Of a DNA stretch of 64,000 bases, positions 38,428 to 48,315 are shown piece by piece. The stretch covers positions 1,005,604 to 1,069,603 of the forward strand of contig NC_035922.1 in assembly GCF_000348985.1 (NCBI RefSeq), read 5' to 3'. Source of the stretch: Huiozyma naganishii CBS 8797 (Eukaryota > Ascomycota > Saccharomycetes > Saccharomycetales > Saccharomycetaceae). Below the pieces are notes generated by a model. It ran no database searches and was not told where the DNA came from. It worked only from the letters and a program-made list of their open reading frames with translations. Position 1 is the stretch's first letter, and the number at the start of each line of letters is the position of its first letter. The translations under genes and the position numbers were made by a program.

Positions 38428-39216
38428 CTATCTTCCCTCAGCAGCATCCTTGCCCAGCCTGTAGTTACCAATGGCTTTCCCCCAGCTCACCTTTGATCTC
38501 GTGATGGGTAGTCTCCTTCTCAAGCTCTTGAACTGTTTCTCGTTTAAATCATCAAATAGCCCGTCAAGCTCACTTTCGTACGCTTTTTCAGCAGCCGACA
38601 GCGAGGCTACAACATCCGTCGCGTCTTCAAGTTTCACCTCCTTCTCAGCTTTGAAACTAACATTACCATCTTCATAGTAGTGTACTCGGACTCTAATACC
38701 ACCTTCTAGTGTTTGCACCTGTTTATCGTATATATACGCCGATTCCCAGTAACCATTCCAAAAGTTTGAAGGGTTATACTTTGTGCTGACGATGTAAATT
38801 GCGTACTTGTCCTCGTCAGAAGTTTTGTATACAGCAAACGAAACGTCACCGGGGAAGTTAGCTTCCGCATATATCCCTAGGTTTTTGTGAATGTTTTGAA
38901 TTTCCTCATCCACTTCCGGTAGTTCAATGGTTTCAATATTAAAACCCTGACGGGTTAAATGGTCAACCTCGAAAGAGATTTTGTCAAAGGGCTCGTTAAA
39001 CTTACTGCCTTGCTTGTTATACTCAGAAAGAATAACCTGTTTACCATTTACTTCAACTGGAAGATGGTGAGCAATATTATATTCCTCAATTGCGTCGATT
39101 ATCGTATCTTTGGAGTTTTCACCAACTATGTTTATCAAATCCTTATATACCTCCTCAACCTCACCTGGAGGACAGCCCATAATAACATCTTTGATTATCC
39201 TTTCAAAATCAGACAT
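38428..39216 (-). CDS. CAP1: F-actin capping protein alpha subunit
   Basis: 262 residues from ATG 39216 (MSDFERIIKDVI; S. cerevisiae 268). Signature stretches: FPGDVSFAVYKT, IVSTKYNPSNFWNG near residue 150, VHYYEDGNVSF near 195, and the C-terminal actin-binding region LRRRLPITRSKVSWGKAIGNYRLGKDAAEG. With Cap2 it caps barbed ends of actin filaments in cortical patches. The six codons upstream of this ATG start with TTG and are not conserved. Orientation relative to SFT1 is ancestral. Confidence 0.97.
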   Translation of the reverse strand: MSDFERIIKDVIMGCPPGEVEEVYKDLINIVGENSKDTIIDAIEEYNIAHHLPVEVNGKQVILSEYNKQGSKFNEPFDKISFEVDHLTRQGFNIETIELPEVDEEIQNIHKNLGIYAEANFPGDVSFAVYKTSDEDKYAIYIVSTKYNPSNFWNGYWESAYIYDKQVQTLEGGIRVRVHYYEDGNVSFKAEKEVKLEDATDVVASLSAAEKAYESELDGLFDDLNEKQFKSLRRRLPITRSKVSWGKAIGNYRLGKDAAEGR

Positions 39217-39609
39217 TTCAACCAAGCCCAGCAATCGCAGTATACACCGCTATTGAGTATCACCCCCTGTGGTCTAGCCTCCACCATTGAACAACGTTCC
39301 CTGAAATTTTCAGATTTTACTTTTTATTTTTTACTCAATATTATCATATGTTGAACACGCCTACAGCTACACCAGCAGGATGACAGTATTGCTGAAAAAG
39401 GGTAATGGTCTACTGTATATATACCAATGCAACTTACCTATACTTGTGGGAAATAACATAATGATAATTACTAATTGGTCTATGGTCGTGCTATGTTACC
39501 ACCATTGTGTGGTATATATTGATTTGTAGCTGGTTGCTGCTACTACTGTGGGGGAGGGGGGGTGATACTGTTGGTAATATGAACTGTATCCACTAGGTAT
39601 CGTGAAAAC
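39217..39609. other. CAP1 promoter / HSE1 3' region
   Basis: 393 bp with TATA-like ATATATACC near 39416-39424 and, at the HSE1 3' side, a G5-A-G7 run (39550-39562). No gene seen. Confidence 0.5.
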
Positions 39610-40869
39610 TTAATTTGGTTGTCCATAATTTCTTTCAAATGAGGGATAGTTCGGCTGGTTTCCCTGAGGGTAGGCGTGGTGGTCGCCATAAGTGGGCGGT
39701 AAATGGTTTTGTGGAGGAGGTGCAAAGGACTGTTGCTGTTGTACTGGTACTGCACGGTAAGCGTTCGCTGCCCGATCCAGCAATTGATTGTACGTAGATT
39801 CCGCGTTGGCTAATACCTGGCGCAAAGAATTAACGTCCTCTTTCTCCTTGGCGTATTTGCCAATCATTTTGGTTATCTGCGGTCTAAGGGGTGTTACCGA
39901 GCCATACAGCTGGTTCAATTCCTCATTTTGAATCAAGTCCTGGCCCGCAGTGCTATTTTTGAAAGTTGAATGCAAATGGTCTATTTTACCTTTCTGACCA
40001 AAGACATGGTTCTCCAGATCCAGCTCTTTTTGTTTCTGTTCTGGAGTTAGCTCTATAATAGGTGTAACGTAATTTAGTGGGAATATACCAACTCTCCTAC
40101 CTAGAGAGCCCAGCCACCAGTCTTTGTAGGATTGTTCTATTACGACGATGATATCATCCTTTCTGAAGGCCAGTTCTTTTGGATCGGATGTTTCCAAATC
40201 GTACATGGCTCTCACTTTCTTTATCGTGTTCGTGCCTGTTTCCCGTTTGGTTACCTCTGGCTGATTAGCCCTTTGCTCCAAGTTTGTATAGCTACCTTTG
40301 CTGGTGCCAGCATCCGTATCCTGACGTTTAGACTCAAATTCCGTCAACGACAATTTCAAAGCCTCTTGCAAATCCCTATCCTCTTGTGTTTTTGATTCTG
40401 AGCTCACCTGATGTTTATGAGGCTTATCCGGTTGTGTCAAAAGAAACCCGTGATGTCTCTTTGTCTTCAGATACAAGTCGTTCATTCCCTTGAGGGATGG
40501 GTCGTCCTTAAACGAATCCGACAACTGTTGAACAGTCTTAGCCACAGAACGCCTCAGATCAATATGAGCTGATTCATCGTCTACCATCGAGTACAATATG
40601 TTGACAAAATGTTTACTGCTGATTTCTTGTTTCAACCTGGATCCACAATTCTCAGCAAGAGCCACGATCAGCGCCAAACTTCTCAAAACAACGTTTGCGT
40701 CCTTCTGTTCCAGCCTCCGTTCTATGAGCTTCATTACCTCCTTACCGTTATCCTCTGGATCATCCCTCACCACATCGCATACTTCTATAATGTACTGCCA
40801 GTTGTCTGCTCTCAGTTTGGCATCTGTAGCCCTCAGCACAGCTTTACTCAGTAACAGCTTTGAACTCAT
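39610..40869 (-). CDS. HSE1: ESCRT-0 subunit Hse1
   Basis: 419 residues (S. cerevisiae 452). An N-terminal VHS domain occupies ~1-135 (LLSKAVLRATDAKLRADNW); a ubiquitin-interacting motif lies near 170 (DRDLQEALKLSLTEFE). The SH3 domain is at ~220-272 (VRAMYDLETSDPKELAFRKDD, key residues ALYDL-like, WWLGSLGRRVGIFPLNYV), followed by a GAT-like helical region and a Pro/Gln/Tyr-rich tail. Hse1 partners Vps27 to sort ubiquitinated cargo at endosomes. In S. cerevisiae HSE1 (YHL002W) is next to LAG1; here it is also next to CAP1, whose S. cerevisiae copy is on the other duplicated segment. Confidence 0.96.
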   Translation of the reverse strand: MSSKLLLSKAVLRATDAKLRADNWQYIIEVCDVVRDDPEDNGKEVMKLIERRLEQKDANVVLRSLALIVALAENCGSRLKQEISSKHFVNILYSMVDDESAHIDLRRSVAKTVQQLSDSFKDDPSLKGMNDLYLKTKRHHGFLLTQPDKPHKHQVSSESKTQEDRDLQEALKLSLTEFESKRQDTDAGTSKGSYTNLEQRANQPEVTKRETGTNTIKKVRAMYDLETSDPKELAFRKDDIIVVIEQSYKDWWLGSLGRRVGIFPLNYVTPIIELTPEQKQKELDLENHVFGQKGKIDHLHSTFKNSTAGQDLIQNEELNQLYGSVTPLRPQITKMIGKYAKEKEDVNSLRQVLANAESTYNQLLDRAANAYRAVPVQQQQSFAPPPQNHLPPTYGDHHAYPQGNQPNYPSFERNYGQPN

Positions 40870-41047
40870 AACAGATGACTTATGAGATCAAAACAGTAGA
40901 AACTCAGTCTCACTTAGCCTCTACACCATTTTCACCCTAACATACTGCAGTTACAGTTGTGATAGTTGGTTGCCCTGGAATACAGCTTAGAGGGACTTGT
41001 TCCCAAAAAAGAGTACCGGTTACCCAGCCTGTTATACTATATTTGCT

Positions 41048-41161
41048 TCCGCGGAAATAGCAGAGAAACTGAAGCTTTTCTCCGCGGAACGGAAAACCAA
41101 AAAAACAACAAAAAAACGTGATCTGCCACCCCTCACGCCCCACCACGCGCAGGCACGTGAC
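41048..41161 (+). promoter_or_regulatory. Two PDREs and an E-box upstream of the ceramide synthase gene
   Basis: TCCGCGGA occurs at 41048-41055 and 41081-41088, 33 bp apart (about three helical turns), exactly the pleiotropic drug response element bound by Pdr1/Pdr3. CACGTGAC at 41154-41161 is a Cbf1-type E-box. S. cerevisiae LAC1 is known to be controlled by Pdr1/Pdr3 through PDREs and by Cbf1. HSE1 is divergent and could share them, but the sites lie closer to its start (about 180 bp) than to the ceramide synthase start (about 690 bp). Confidence 0.75.
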
Positions 41162-41744
41162 GTTTTGAGACGTGCGAAAAGAAAAAAGGAAAATGACGGT
41201 GAAAAGACAGCAGAGCGGTTTGGCGGTGGTCCCTTCTATCTTCATCCTTCCATTATCCATTTTCCCCTATTGGACATGATACATTTCACCATCTCTGCGC
41301 CGTTTGACTGGGGAACGGCCTTTCCTTATATTTCGATCTCAAAAGAACGCGCAAAAATCTGACCGCTTTCTGTACGGGTGTTTCTGTGTGTTGTGTGGGC
41401 ACGGCTCCCCCCATAAGTGCAACTGGGTAACTCTGTATGGTACATTAACGCTCTGCGGCATGAATATATAATCCATTCCGTTGAGATATTAGGAAATCCT
41501 TCCAATCCACTCTGTTCTCATAGTTGTTCAGTTCCGCCTCCAAACTAACGGCTCCTAAGTTTGACAAAGTTTACAAGTTTTGCTAAAGTTTTTTGTTTGG
41601 TGGTTTTTTGCTGTTTTGTTTGTTTTCTTTACCAACAACAGTTCTCTCTTATAGGAGAACAGACAAACGGATAAATATCTGGTCACTGGATCAAGCATAC
41701 CGCCGTCACACATATCCATACAAGTGGCAACAGACATATCGACA

Positions 41745-43049
41745 ATGAGTACATCTAACACTCCGGCCAGCAGGCTGAAGATCCGGACGAGGAGTAGAAG
41801 GACTTCCTCTGTCGGTAGGATTGATCTTGGTGATACTGTTACAAGTATCGGGACAATGCCGACCACTAGGGAATCCAGGAATGCATCTCAACAGAGGTTA
41901 AAAAAATTGGCTGAGCTTTCGAAAAATGATATTGATCTGATGAAAAAAATATGGCTGTCGTTCAGAGAGGTCAATTATAGACATGCTTGGGTTAGCCCGT
42001 TGGTCATTATGATCATTGTTTACAGCGCCTACTTTACTTCGGGGAACTTGACCGAGTCAAACCCTCTACACATGTTTGTTTCTATATCGTATCAAATTGG
42101 AGACACTGAGATGTACGGGAAAGGTATTAAAGATTTAGCCTTCGTGGCCTACTACATGATTTTTTTCACCTTCTTTAGGGAATTCTTGCTAGATGTCGTG
42201 ATCCGCCCGCTCCCCAAGTTACTGAATGTTGGGTCGAAACATAAGAGTAAGAGAATTATGGAACAAACGTTCTACATCGTCTATTACTCTCTATCGAGCC
42301 CGTTCGGACTCTACATCATGTACCACTCGGATCTTTGGTTTTTCAAAACGACACCGCTGTATACAACATACCCAGACATCAACATCCCGTATCTGTTCAA
42401 GATCTTCTATCTAGGACAGGCTTCCTTCTGGGCGCAACAGGCATGTGTACTAGTGTTGCAATTAGAAAAACCAAGAAAGGATAACAACGAAATGATTTTC
42501 CATCACATCGTTACTTTGTTACTCATTTGGTCGTCATACGTTTTCCATTTCACCAAGATGGGATTGGCTATCTACGTGTCAATGGATATCTCCGATTGGT
42601 TCTTGTCCCTGTCTAAGGACTTTAACTACTTGGATTCCCCATATACAGCGGTTGTGTTCTTCACTTTTGTCGTTGTGTGGGCGTATCTACGTCACTACGT
42701 TAACATCAAAATCTTGTGGTCTGTGCTCACTGAATTTAGATCCGTTGGGAACTACACTCTAAATTTCGCAACACAACAATACAAATGCTGGATCTCTTTG
42801 CCCATCGTGTTCACTTTGATCGGCGCACTGCAAGCTGTTCAACTGTTATGGTTCTTTTTGATCTTGAGAGTTCTCTATAGGATTGTAAGAAGCAGTGTTT
42901 ACGAAGATATCAGAAGCGCCTCCGATTCTGACGACGAAGATTCACTAGGCACTGACGAAGATTCGTCAGCGACTACCTCCCCAGCCCAATCCGTGCCCCC
43001 TCGCATTATCACTCCGCCGAATCAAAAGACGCTGAAGAAACAAAAATAA
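41745..43049 (+). CDS. LAG1: Ceramide synthase subunit (Lag1/Lac1)
   Basis: 434 residues from ATG 41745 (S. cerevisiae Lag1 411, Lac1 418). Multi-pass ER membrane protein with a TLC domain. The Lag motif contains [19 protein letters not shown] with the two essential histidines (~253-254), followed by [17 protein letters not shown]. The C-terminus is acidic and serine-rich ([15 protein letters not shown]), resembling CK2-phosphorylated tails of the family. It makes phytoceramide/dihydroceramide from sphingoid base and very-long-chain acyl-CoA with Lip1. LAG1 and LAC1 are duplicates in S. cerevisiae; here HSE1 supports LAG1, UFD4 and the promoter elements support LAC1, so either name is possible. 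Confidence 0.94.
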   Translation: MSTSNTPASRLKIRTRSRRTSSVGRIDLGDTVTSIGTMPTTRESRNASQQRLKKLAELSKNDIDLMKKIWLSFREVNYRHAWVSPLVIMIIVYSAYFTSGNLTESNPLHMFVSISYQIGDTEMYGKGIKDLAFVAYYMIFFTFFREFLLDVVIRPLPKLLNVGSKHKSKRIMEQTFYIVYYSLSSPFGLYIMYHSDLWFFKTTPLYTTYPDINIPYLFKIFYLGQASFWAQQACVLVLQLEKPRKDNNEMIFHHIVTLLLIWSSYVFHFTKMGLAIYVSMDISDWFLSLSKDFNYLDSPYTAVVFFTFVVVWAYLRHYVNIKILWSVLTEFRSVGNYTLNFATQQYKCWISLPIVFTLIGALQAVQLLWFFLILRVLYRIVRSSVYEDIRSASDSDDEDSLGTDEDSSATTSPAQSVPPRIITPPNQKTLKKQK

Positions 43050-43549
43050 GCTCCACCAGGTCTCATAATTTACCAGCAAGATACAGATATATATATATAC
43101 ACCTATGTATCAGGGCCACACACAGCCCTCATTTTCTTTTAGGAATGAACAATCTTGAGAATGTTTGAAACGAGATTGTCTCCGTGATACGCAAATATAT
43201 AATTGTTACTCAAGAACGAAAGGTCGCAATTTCATTGTCAATTGCAAGTCCGTTCTCGTTCTGTAATATATTCAACCACGATTCGTGTCTCATCCGCGAT
43301 TTATTTTGAGATTGGCGGAAAATAAAAGGTGGCGATTTTTCCCTTCCCTTCTTTCTTTTTTCCTTTCGATACGATCAATTCAAAAAAAAACCCAAAATTA
43401 TAATAAGAACACACCAGGACGGAAGTGTTCGAAATAGGGCAACTAGACGTCCGTCTACCACCGGAAATCAAGATATAGTATAACCAATTAACATTAAATA
43501 GTAAACTGTTTAGCAGATAGAAACCGTGCTGTTTCAAATCCAGTGAATA
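43050..43549. other. Spacer LAG1-UFD4
   Basis: 500 bp; in the ancestral order MRT4 (chromosome XI copy) or MRP4 (chromosome VIII copy) would lie here, and neither is present. Only a TATATATATA run near 43090 and a T-rich leader are visible. Confidence 0.5.
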
Positions 43550-46500
43550 ATGAGCGCATTTGAGTACGATGAGGATGATAGTGAAGATGGCCACTATTCC
43601 GAAGAAGACTACATGCGAGATGATCGCAGCGAGGGGCATCAGGATGATGACGGTGACCACAGTGAGGGATTTGAGGACTTCTATGATGACTATCATGACA
43701 ATGACGAAAATGTGGACGAGGAGATCGATTCTGTTCAGGCACACGGTGAGCACAACGACGAGGACACTGGGTTTGGTAGGGACATGACCCCTCAAGCTTT
43801 TTTGAACAGTTTGCGCCAACATGCCCAAAGTTTAGACCCAGAGGGAAATGGAAATGGAAATGACCACGAACAAAACACTGCTGTTAACTTCTCAGAGATG
43901 TTGCCACAGTTGCTTTCAAGATTGAGTGGGGCGCGCGGTGGCAGGTTTCAAGATACAAGAGGATCAAGGATGTCGAAATTGGTCGAGAACGTCGAGCACG
44001 CCGAGGAAGACCCTTACTTCGCAATGGAGAGTATTATAGAACTCTCCGAAAACTTACTGATGGGGAACCAGTACTTGATAGAGCGAATGCTTCCAGTTGA
44101 TAGATTGATAGCTGCATTGGTCAAAATTTTGACATCGAGCAAGTTGGCTGAGGAGTTGGAATTACAAATGAACACCTCTCGAATTTTTTACAATCTTTTT
44201 GAAGTCCACCCTGTGAGCATATCTGGAGCTGTCGATAAGAACGTCATACCCGCATTGCAAGCGAAGCTTGCAGAGATTAGTTACATTGACCTGGCTGAAC
44301 AAGTTTTAGAGACTTTAGAACTTGTATCTAGAGTGAGTGGAAAAGATATTCTGCGCTGCGATAACATGACATCATATTTGCAATATTTTGATTTTTTCAC
44401 TATTCATGCACAAAGGAAGGTAATTGCAATCGTCTCAAATGCTTGCGCTCGTGTTGAACCAAGCGATTTTACCCAGTTGAAGGGTGTCTTTGAAATCCTT
44501 ATGGGCATCTTTAAAAACTGTACAGATCAGAACATCTCGGATCGAATCTTGAACATCTTCTATGGCGTATGCGCCGGTATCAAAAACTCATCAATGTTAG
44601 ATGTCCTGTTCACGCCAGAGATATTATCTTCCATAATAAGCTTGATCACATCAACAGACGTTTCGTCTCAAAGCAAATTGAAATGCCTGGAAATTCTTTC
44701 AGTCTTGGTTTATTGGAGTTTCAATATTGGCGAAAGCATTATCAATGTGTCAGATGTGGCTGAGACGTTGAAAACATGTCTGAAGCAATATGGCAAGTCG
44801 CCGGATGCAAGCTTACATGAAACAATTATGTTTGTGCCCAAGAGTTTACTGCTTTCAATCTCCAAATTTATCGCATTGCTATTTCCTCCAGAAAATAACC
44901 AGATACTGACCCAGTTGAACGCTAATGCGGTAGATGCCAGAAGATTCAACGGCAATAAAAAGATTCCCTCTTTAGTGAGCGATCTGATACCATTGCTGGT
45001 CGATATATATATCAACACGGTCGAGTTCAGTGCAAGACGGAACGTTCTAGTTGCACTAGCCAGGGTAGCACCTTGTGCTAATGAGAAAATAGCCCATGAT
45101 ACCAGTGATTGCTTCATTAAGCTATTGGGTTCGTCGTTCCCCCAAAGTCTATCCGTCATTTCAAGCCAGACATCACCTTCCCTCGATTCAGGTGTATTGA
45201 TCATAGGACTCCTCGCCCTATCCAATGCTTTAATTGAGCTGTATCCTTCTATATTTGTACCCGCATTCCAGAGAGATGGGATTTTTGACTCCGTTTCTAG
45301 TCTAAATGGAGCACTCGACAGAATCAATAACAAGGAAGATTTATTTAGTTCATCACTGAGCCATACTTCCACTACCAAAAAAGAACTGGAAGAAGATGGG
45401 GGTTCGGATAGTGACAGCAGTGAGGATGACTACGATTTTGGTCTGGGGGATATAGAGTTTCCCAAGGAGGCGAAAACAAGAAAGATAAGATATGAGTTTT
45501 TGAGAGAAATGAAGCCCTCATATATGCCAACTCAAATACGGGAACTCTGTGAAGCTTTTTTGAATAACAGCAAATCCAGCATCTGTCTCGATAACCAAAA
45601 TCTAGAGACGGTGTTCGCTTTCGTGCAACACCTTGAACAGATGCCGTTAGACACTAGATCTCTCGAAAACTGCTGTAAATTCTGGGAAAGTGTTAAGGAG
45701 TGTGTATTCAGGGATAATTTCGTTTTGTCTGGCTTTGAAATGTTGTCCACAGGCCTTGCCTCGACTCTGGCTTCTAAGATCTCAGCCAGAAACACTTCTT
45801 TGTACTTTTTGAAGAAGGCAGCACATGCTGTTCTTTCAGATAGGTTCACTGAATTTGTTAACATCCTGCAGTCCGCGTTGACCAGGGTTGATGAATTCCG
45901 TATTGTTGATTCAGGACTGCAGGATGATGAATCTGGGATGTCATCGTTAACTAAACAAATCAAGCTGCAACTAAAATTTGACGGGGACGGGAATGGAGAC
46001 GGAGACGACCTTTTCTCCAGTTTGACTTCTGTTATTGTATCCATCCATTGTATTGCATCTTTTAAGGTTTTGGAAGACTTTGTTCGTGACAGATCTGCTA
46101 AGCTTACTCTTTTCAACTCCATCATACCCCAACCATCATCAACTGACGGAAACAATAATGTGAATTTTGTCTCGCTGAGAAATCAGGAATTGGAATTCTA
46201 TTTCAATGGAAAGCTTGTTGATAGCAAAGAGACCATATTTGGTGCGATGTTCAGAGTCTTCATGGAAGAGAAGAAAGATATTAGCGAACTATGGAACAGT
46301 GTACAGGTGATAGAGTTTAGGAAGAGAGACCTCGGCTTTGATACCTCAGATCAATGTATGAATCAGACGACTCAGAGTGATGAGAAAGTTTTGAACAATG
46401 CTTACGCTACAAGGGAATTACCGAAAGAAACTGCAAGTAGTGAAAATGACATCATGCTCCTCTTGAAATTTTTCAGAAGCTGCATGGCTAGAAACAACAT

Positions 46501-47902
46501 TTTTATTAACCCTAAACTCAGTGCAAAGCTGTCAAGACAGTTGGAAGAGCCGTTGATTGTTGCTAGTGGAGCGTTGCCAGACTGGACTCTTTCACTGACA
46601 CGGGCGTATCCATTTCTGTTCCCCTTAGAGACAAGAATGTACTTTCTACAGTGTACTTCATTTGGATACGGTAGGCTGATTCAACTTTGGAAGAATCGGG
46701 TTGGGCTTGACAAAGAGTTGAGCAGTGATGATCCACTTTTGCAGTTAGGTCGTTTGTCAAGGCACAAGCTGCGGATTCCGAGGAAAAATATGCTTCTAAC
46801 TGCGCTCAAAGTGCTAGATAAGTATGGTTCTGTTCCCAGTGTACTGGAATTTGAGTATCAAGATGAAGTTGGTACTGGGCTAGGCCCAACATTGGAATTT
46901 TATGCTACCGTTTCTAGGGAGTTTGCGAAGAAAAACCTGAATCTATGGAGGACAGACACTTATGAAGAGAGCAGAGCGGAAGAAAACGAATACATAACAA
47001 AACCTTTGTTCCCCTCCGCGCTAACAGGTGACAGCGAAGGAAGAGCTAGAATCATCGAACTGTTCGGTACCTGGGCACGTTTATCGCCAGGTCCACTCTG
47101 GATAACAGAATCCTTGACTTCCGTTTCTAACCGACTCTTTTTCATTTTAGCCGACCGGTTATCAAGACCGTCCATGAACAATCAATGTGAAGCGACTGAA
47201 GATAATCTCGAACTAATCAAGTTGGTAGATCCTCAGATCGCAGAATCGTTGAGATACGTGTACAATAATATTGATAACGATACGGAACTAAGCGAGATGT
47301 ACTTGTCCTTTGTTTTGCCAGGTTCAGACATCGAGCTCGTTGAGAATGGGAGAGCTGTTCTTGTAAACTCCGGAAGTGCTTATCATTATATTACGAAGGT
47401 GATCTCTTACATGATCGGGGATGGTGTAAAGGATCAGATACGCGCATTTATCGATGGTTTTTCCAAAGTGTTTCCGTATTCAAATGTTTCGATTTTAACC
47501 CCTGAAGAATTGGTAGATTGGTTTGGTGGAGTTGAAGAGGACTGGTCCCCGCAAGTGCTTTACGGTTGCATCGAGGCTAATCACGGCTATACCATGGATT
47601 CGGATACAATTCATCAATTTATCTCGATCATGACTGAATTGAATGCGCGCGAAAGGCGATTGTTTTTGCAATTTTTGACGGGCTCTCCCAAGCTTCCGCT
47701 GGGTGGGTTTAAAGTATTAAAACCGAGACTCACAGTCGTATTGAAGCATGCAGAAGATGGACTCACCCCGGACCAGTACCTGCCCAGTGTCATGACATGT
47801 GCAAACTACGTCAAACTCCCCAAATACAGTAGCAAGGAGGTAATGCGCGACCGGATCAAGCAAGCCATCGAAGAAGGTGCCGGTGCATTCCTCTTATCCT
47901 GA
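43550..47902 (+). CDS. UFD4: HECT ubiquitin ligase Ufd4
   Basis: 1450 residues (S. cerevisiae 1483). The N-terminus is very acidic (EYDEDDSEDG). Armadillo-like helical repeats cover ~100-500; a second acidic patch lies near 625 (SDSDSSEDDYD). The HECT domain is ~1100-1450 (FEYQDEVGTGLGPTLEFY) with catalytic Cys1417 in SVMTCANYVKLPKYSS and C-terminus GAFLLS. Ufd4 is the E3 of the ubiquitin-fusion degradation pathway and works with Ubr1 in the N-degron pathway. It is transcribed in the same direction as LAG1/LAC1, as in S. cerevisiae XI. Confidence 0.97.
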   Translation: MSAFEYDEDDSEDGHYSEEDYMRDDRSEGHQDDDGDHSEGFEDFYDDYHDNDENVDEEIDSVQAHGEHNDEDTGFGRDMTPQAFLNSLRQHAQSLDPEGNGNGNDHEQNTAVNFSEMLPQLLSRLSGARGGRFQDTRGSRMSKLVENVEHAEEDPYFAMESIIELSENLLMGNQYLIERMLPVDRLIAALVKILTSSKLAEELELQMNTSRIFYNLFEVHPVSISGAVDKNVIPALQAKLAEISYIDLAEQVLETLELVSRVSGKDILRCDNMTSYLQYFDFFTIHAQRKVIAIVSNACARVEPSDFTQLKGVFEILMGIFKNCTDQNISDRILNIFYGVCAGIKNSSMLDVLFTPEILSSIISLITSTDVSSQSKLKCLEILSVLVYWSFNIGESIINVSDVAETLKTCLKQYGKSPDASLHETIMFVPKSLLLSISKFIALLFPPENNQILTQLNANAVDARRFNGNKKIPSLVSDLIPLLVDIYINTVEFSARRNVLVALARVAPCANEKIAHDTSDCFIKLLGSSFPQSLSVISSQTSPSLDSGVLIIGLLALSNALIELYPSIFVPAFQRDGIFDSVSSLNGALDRINNKEDLFSSSLSHTSTTKKELEEDGGSDSDSSEDDYDFGLGDIEFPKEAKTRKIRYEFLREMKPSYMPTQIRELCEAFLNNSKSSICLDNQNLETVFAFVQHLEQMPLDTRSLENCCKFWESVKECVFRDNFVLSGFEMLSTGLASTLASKISARNTSLYFLKKAAHAVLSDRFTEFVNILQSALTRVDEFRIVDSGLQDDESGMSSLTKQIKLQLKFDGDGNGDGDDLFSSLTSVIVSIHCIASFKVLEDFVRDRSAKLTLFNSIIPQPSSTDGNNNVNFVSLRNQELEFYFNGKLVDSKETIFGAMFRVFMEEKKDISELWNSVQVIEFRKRDLGFDTSDQCMNQTTQSDEKVLNNAYATRELPKETASSENDIMLLLKFFRSCMARNNIFINPKLSAKLSRQLEEPLIVASGALPDWTLSLTRAYPFLFPLETRMYFLQCTSFGYGRLIQLWKNRVGLDKELSSDDPLLQLGRLSRHKLRIPRKNMLLTALKVLDKYGSVPSVLEFEYQDEVGTGLGPTLEFYATVSREFAKKNLNLWRTDTYEESRAEENEYITKPLFPSALTGDSEGRARIIELFGTWARLSPGPLWITESLTSVSNRLFFILADRLSRPSMNNQCEATEDNLELIKLVDPQIAESLRYVYNNIDNDTELSEMYLSFVLPGSDIELVENGRAVLVNSGSAYHYITKVISYMIGDGVKDQIRAFIDGFSKVFPYSNVSILTPEELVDWFGGVEEDWSPQVLYGCIEANHGYTMDSDTIHQFISIMTELNARERRLFLQFLTGSPKLPLGGFKVLKPRLTVVLKHAEDGLTPDQYLPSVMTCANYVKLPKYSSKEVMRDRIKQAIEEGAGAFLLS

Positions 47903-48315
47903 TCGTATTCCCCACTGGACTTCTCACTTGGCACATAACGCGAGGAAGTTTTTCGTGACCTCATATACAACAGTACACTTCTCTTCTTATTTTTAGTTTA
48001 CGCCGATTAATTTTTCGAGCCTGGCAATGGGCTATTTTCAACCACGGCTGTTTTCATTTTGATTTTTTTAGGAAATTTGCATATTTACGAAAACTGTAAC
48101 TTCTCTGTGAACTTGATCCCGTCCAATGCCTGCTTTGATTCGTGCAACAAGCACGCCCACATCTACAGTTCGCGGCACTGCAACGGCGAAGTGGAATTGA
48201 AGTTATCCACAACTATTTGGGAGGTATACAGCAGTGCTGAAACGGTATTTCCCTATTTGCTTCTGACTTTTTTAAGTTTCCAGGTTTGTTCATTTCTCCA
48301 GACCGCTGCATCGTC
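47903..48315. other. Spacer UFD4-STE20
   Basis: 413 bp. A 103-codon frame (48059-48370) overlaps the STE20 start and has no family resemblance; SHU1, expected near STE20 in S. cerevisiae VIII, is not seen. Confidence 0.5.
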
